In this document: positions 13,543 to 16,212 of the stretch, piece after piece
How the letters are laid out: every line of letters begins with the position of its first letter
How positions within the stretch are numbered: position 1 is the stretch's first letter
Source of the DNA: Spongiibacteraceae bacterium
Lineage (GTDB): Bacteria; Pseudomonadota; Gammaproteobacteria; Pseudomonadales; PIVM01
Assembly (NCBI GenBank): GCA_030618505.1
Contig: JAUXDF010000027.1
Coordinates: forward strand, 1-16,212
Reading direction: 5' to 3'
DNA: 16,212 nucleotides
Position numbers and translations under genes: made by a program
The notes under the pieces: generated by a model
Seen by the model: the letters and a program-made list of their open reading frames with translations, nothing else
Database searches by the model: none
What the model was told of the DNA's origin: nothing

Positions 13543-14934
13543 ATGCATCATCAAAATAGTGAAGCAGTTCTATTCTTTGACAATGATAAAATTGTCAAAG
13601 AAATGCTTTATAGTGAGTTTGAAGCGGTGCTGGATGATGTCGTCGGTATTTCGGAGTTTGCTGATAAGAATTGCAGCGCGGTTTTTATCAAAATTAACCC
13701 GCAACTTAAGGTCGTGGCGGCAGTATTTTTCACCATTAAATTCATGCCCGATGGTAGTGCTGATCGTAATTGGAATTTGCCGCTAGTTCATCTTTCCGAG
13801 ATTTCTGGCCGAGGCCCCGACCTTGGGGCGGGTACGATTCGTCTTGCCTGTCGCAGTCAATGCCCCATTCCCTGGCACCAGCGTAGTATGTGGGACCCTC
13901 TTATGTCTGCTGAGAACAATAGTTTTGTGGCTATTCGCTCAGTGATTGCTCGCAATCGTCTAGGGCTAGTGGAAGAAAAATTACCCCCGGTGGTAACGTT
14001 TGTTGAGCCTCCAGTGCTGCAGTCCACACAACAGTCCGGCCGACCATCTCCTTCAGTACCAGAATTAACTAACACCATGGGGGCTGCAGCTGCTGAAAAC
14101 TCATCGGCTATTTTTTTACAACAAGAACGTGATAAAGCCGCGCGCTTGATTAAGCGTTTGCGCCTGCAGATTGCGACTATGGGTACGCGCCACAGGGATG
14201 AGAAATCGGCAGTCAGTGTTGAACACGCCAGTGCAATTTCAGAGTATCAGGATAGTTTGGCGAAAATGAAGAAGGTTTTAGGTGCAGAGCGGAAAAAAAA
14301 TAAGACTTTAAAGAAAGGTATTTCCGAACAGGAAGCGGAGTTTCAACTGGTTAGCGAGCAGTTTCTGGATCAGGTTGATGAGGCTAAGGCTCTGGAAAAA
14401 TCCCAGCTAGCTGGGCTGGCCAAAAAATTTGAACTTGAGTTGAAAGGAAAAATTGAAACAGAGTCCGCCCAGTTAAAAGAAATGCTGGATATGCGTGAAG
14501 TTGAACTGCATTATCGTGATGAACAGATATCTAATTTACGCGATGAGGTAAGTGATCTTCGAGGTGAGAAGCAGCGTTTGCTGACAGAAGGCGGCGATAA
14601 GTTTCTTGAAAAACTCGGTAGTAGTGGCATTACCTTTGTCGCCTATCATCCAGGTACAGGTCATCTGACTATTCCAGTGGCCGAAGCGGGTGAGTATCTG
14701 GATTCGCCAACATTATATGTTGCCAAAAAACTATTTGTTTCCAAGGCTCGATACCTTGAGTGGCTAGATCATTATCAGTCCCCGGTATGCTCTCATAGCG
14801 ATAGTAGTGGCGAGTGTCGTGAAAATATTGAGAGAGTGGATGGGCCGGGGCATTTTATTCCCGGAAAAAGCGATCGTTGCGCCCGTCATATGCTCAGTGC
14901 CGCCAGTTATGACGATGTTGCCAGCAGCGCTTAA
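13543..14934 (+). CDS. Coiled-coil protein of unknown function, 463 aa
   Basis: I do not recognise a named family. Three parts are visible. Residues 1-~150 form a globular alpha/beta domain (AVLFFDNDKIVKEML, SAVFIKINPQLKVVAAVFFTIKF, PLVHLSEISGRGPDLGAGTIRLACRSQCPIPWH) with a conserved-looking CRSQCPIPWHQ stretch. A Pro/Ser/Thr-rich linker covers about 150-185. A long Lys/Glu-rich coiled coil runs from ~190 to ~345, and a C-terminal domain of ~110 residues contains GITFVAYHPGTGHLTIPV and five Cys/His-rich positions near the end (CSHSDSSGEC, DRCARH). There is no signal peptide or membrane helix. It precedes the CNBD-rhodanese gene by 23 bases, so the two are probably co-transcribed and may act together. 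The start ATG 13543 has a weak ribosome site. Confidence 0.8.
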   Translation: MHHQNSEAVLFFDNDKIVKEMLYSEFEAVLDDVVGISEFADKNCSAVFIKINPQLKVVAAVFFTIKFMPDGSADRNWNLPLVHLSEISGRGPDLGAGTIRLACRSQCPIPWHQRSMWDPLMSAENNSFVAIRSVIARNRLGLVEEKLPPVVTFVEPPVLQSTQQSGRPSPSVPELTNTMGAAAAENSSAIFLQQERDKAARLIKRLRLQIATMGTRHRDEKSAVSVEHASAISEYQDSLAKMKKVLGAERKKNKTLKKGISEQEAEFQLVSEQFLDQVDEAKALEKSQLAGLAKKFELELKGKIETESAQLKEMLDMREVELHYRDEQISNLRDEVSDLRGEKQRLLTEGGDKFLEKLGSSGITFVAYHPGTGHLTIPVAEAGEYLDSPTLYVAKKLFVSKARYLEWLDHYQSPVCSHSDSSGECRENIERVDGPGHFIPGKSDRCARHMLSAASYDDVASSA

Positions 14935-14957
14935 GTTGACGTGCTTGTGTGGGGAAA

Positions 14958-16040
14958 ATGTTAAAACAAAACAACAAAAATATTGATAGAAAGCTTGTGC
15001 AGTCTTTTGTGCCGGTTAATGCCCTGAGCGGGGATCATCTTTCGACGCTGCTGCGTGATCGCTCAATCGAATATCTTTATAAAGGGCAAAGACTCTTCGA
15101 ATTGGGTGAAAATGATAATTGTAATATCTATCTGCTGCATGGAAAAATTGAGTTAATCGATCTTGAAGGAAATGTCTCGCTAGTGTCATCTGAGGATGCC
15201 AGCCACCTTTTTCCGATAGCGCATTATCAGCCCAGAAGATCCATTGCGACGGCGAAGAGTGATTGTAGTATTTTGCGTTTTGACACTACCGTGCTGGATA
15301 ACATGTTGTGCTGGGATCAAACCGCCAGTTGTATTATTTCCGATATTGGCGCTTATCGTGACCTTGATGAAGATGCCCAGTGGATGGAAATGCTGCTGCG
15401 ATCGAATCTGTTTTATAAAGTGCCGCCGACTAATATTCGAAATATACTGGGGTGTTTTGAGGCGCTCTATATGTCAGCTGAGGATGTTGTGGTACGACAG
15501 GGCGAGCGTGGAGACTGCTGTTATATTATCAAGGAGGGCAGTGTTGATGTGTTTCAATCCGCCGAATCCCAGGGCCCTGCGAGCTATGTTGCTACCCTGG
15601 GCGTTGGTCGTTGTTTTGGTGAGGATGCACTGCTGAATGAAACACTTCGTAATGCTACTGTTATTATGCGCGAGAACGGTGTTCTGATGAGTCTGGGAAA
15701 AGCCGATTTTTACAAGTTGCTGAAACAGCCTCAGGTGGAGTCAGTGTGTTATTCTCAGGTGGAAGAGAAAGTTTTAAGCCCTGGGCAGTGGGTTGATGTG
15801 CGCACCACTGCTGAATATGATTTTGGTCATCGTCAGGGGGCTAAAAATCTGCCGTTGAATGTAAGCAAATTAAAAGCCCGCATGCTGGATAAGAATATTC
15901 CCTACATTGCGTATTGCAATACTGGTACACGCAGTGAAGCGGCTGTTTGGCAATTGAATGAAGAGGGTTATAATATTAAAGCGCTCCGCGGTGGCATTAA
16001 TGGCTTGAGTAGAGATCAGCAGCTTGATTTTGATCTGTGA
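14958..16040 (+). CDS. Two cyclic-nucleotide-binding domains fused to a rhodanese domain
   Basis: A 360-aa cytoplasmic protein. Residues ~17-115 form a first CNBD fold that has lost the phosphate-binding cassette (IAHYQPRRSIATAK in its place). Residues ~150-260 form a second CNBD with an intact-looking cassette, FGEDALL (220-226) followed by R231-N-A-T, whose Arg normally contacts the cyclic phosphate. Residues ~276-352 form a rhodanese domain (WVDVRTTAEYDFGHRQGAKNLPL) with active-site loop CNTGTRS, where C320 would carry the persulfide. This suggests a sulfurtransferase or sulfur-binding domain gated by a cyclic nucleotide, an inference from domain logic only. I prefer ATG 14958, preceded by GGGG; an in-frame GTG at 14949 would add three residues. 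It is 23 bases after the coiled-coil gene. Confidence 0.88.
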   Translation: MLKQNNKNIDRKLVQSFVPVNALSGDHLSTLLRDRSIEYLYKGQRLFELGENDNCNIYLLHGKIELIDLEGNVSLVSSEDASHLFPIAHYQPRRSIATAKSDCSILRFDTTVLDNMLCWDQTASCIISDIGAYRDLDEDAQWMEMLLRSNLFYKVPPTNIRNILGCFEALYMSAEDVVVRQGERGDCCYIIKEGSVDVFQSAESQGPASYVATLGVGRCFGEDALLNETLRNATVIMRENGVLMSLGKADFYKLLKQPQVESVCYSQVEEKVLSPGQWVDVRTTAEYDFGHRQGAKNLPLNVSKLKARMLDKNIPYIAYCNTGTRSEAAVWQLNEEGYNIKALRGGINGLSRDQQLDFDL

Positions 16041-16059
16041 AGCTAGTGTTTCTTTTATG

Positions 16060-16101
16060 CCTGTTCTCTGATAGTTATTTATACCTGTTCTCCGATAGCT
16101 A
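16060..16101. repeat. Pair of 18-bp direct repeats, 24-bp period
   Basis: CCTGTTCTCTGATAGTTA (16060-16077) and CCTGTTCTCCGATAGCTA (16084-16101) differ at two positions. A separate 9-mer, AGCTAGTGT, occurs at 16041-16049 and 16097-16105. They lie directly after the stop codon of the CNBD-rhodanese gene and look like a small decayed tandem duplication. Confidence 0.6.
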
Positions 16102-16146
16102 GTGTCCATCCAGAAACTGGTAGTTTTCGATAATTAAGTCCGGTCA

Positions 16147-16212
16147 TGGCCAACACCAATCTAGCTCCTAGGCCTTTTCAAGGCCTTTAAGTCGCAAGAT
16201 TGGTGTTGGCCA
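16147..16212. repeat. Nested inverted repeat at the window edge
   Basis: Perfect 16-bp arms, TGGCCAACACCAATCT (16147-16162) and AGATTGGTGTTGGCCA (16197-16212), enclose a second perfect hairpin, AGGCCTT (16170-16176) and AAGGCCT (16180-16186), with a 3-base loop. The right arm ends exactly at the window boundary, so the full extent is unknown. It could be a palindromic interspersed element, the end of a mobile element, or a transcript-end hairpin for the upstream gene (no T-run visible). Confidence 0.8.

Noticed and set aside
16060..16101. Start of a CRISPR array
   Set aside because: Only two 18-bp copies with a 6-base gap; far too short a spacer and no cas genes.
16147..16212. Integron attC site
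   Set aside because: The arms lack the attC core motifs (GTTRRRY/RYYYAAC) and are a simple perfect palindrome.

Overview
The window looks like chromosomal DNA of a marine-type gammaproteobacterium, possibly of the Cellvibrionales/Spongiibacteraceae kind. Reasons: tRNA-Val(TAC) and tRNA-Asp(GTC) very close to the E. coli forms with encoded CCA, a queD homologue, an E. coli Tas-like aldo/keto reductase, two-domain DsbA/HCCA-isomerase proteins, and a dispersed ~120-bp palindromic repeat built around ATTCCGGC/GCCGGAAT. The lineage is inferred from gene content and recall of families, not from a search.

Layout. 1-732: an unrecognised 206-aa protein. 744-886: copy 1 of the dispersed repeat. 916-2692, minus strand: queD and a membrane-anchored PAS/HisKA/HATPase sensor kinase without a response regulator in the window, with a doubtful small membrane ORF just upstream. 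2970-3230: a promoter, tRNA-Val, tRNA-Asp and a weak terminator. 3364-5848, minus strand: a tandem-domain DsbA/HCCA-isomerase-like protein and the reductase tas. 5938-6638: inverted repeats, a remnant of an IS1380-family transposase and a gene-free stretch. 6639-10502: a single 1287-codon gene. 10730-12948, minus strand: a CrtI-like FAD oxidoreductase downstream of its probable TetR regulator, with a promoter/operator region at 13001-13042. 13111-13232: copy 2 of the repeat, inverted. 13543-16040: a coiled-coil protein and a two-CNBD plus rhodanese protein that probably form a two-gene operon. 16060-16212: short direct repeats and a long nested inverted repeat at the window edge.

The standout is the 6639-10502 gene. 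It joins a YraQ/ArsP_1-type permease (two-half architecture, with a CANC motif in the first half only), a block of seven regularly built C-x(10-13)-C modules, a seven-repeat FG-GAP/VCBS calcium-type beta-propeller, and a C-terminal ASPIC/UnbV domain. Three more C-x-C modules are inserted between propeller repeats 5 and 6. I know of no described protein with this order. A membrane transporter physically tied to a large disulfide-rich, calcium-binding extracytoplasmic receptor-like module is the best candidate here for an undescribed system. Its function and cargo cannot be read from the sequence.

A second unusual unit is 13543-16040, where a coiled-coil protein is paired with a protein that couples one apparently competent and one degenerate cyclic-nucleotide-binding domain to an active-site-complete rhodanese. 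Other genes look like ordinary housekeeping or accessory functions.
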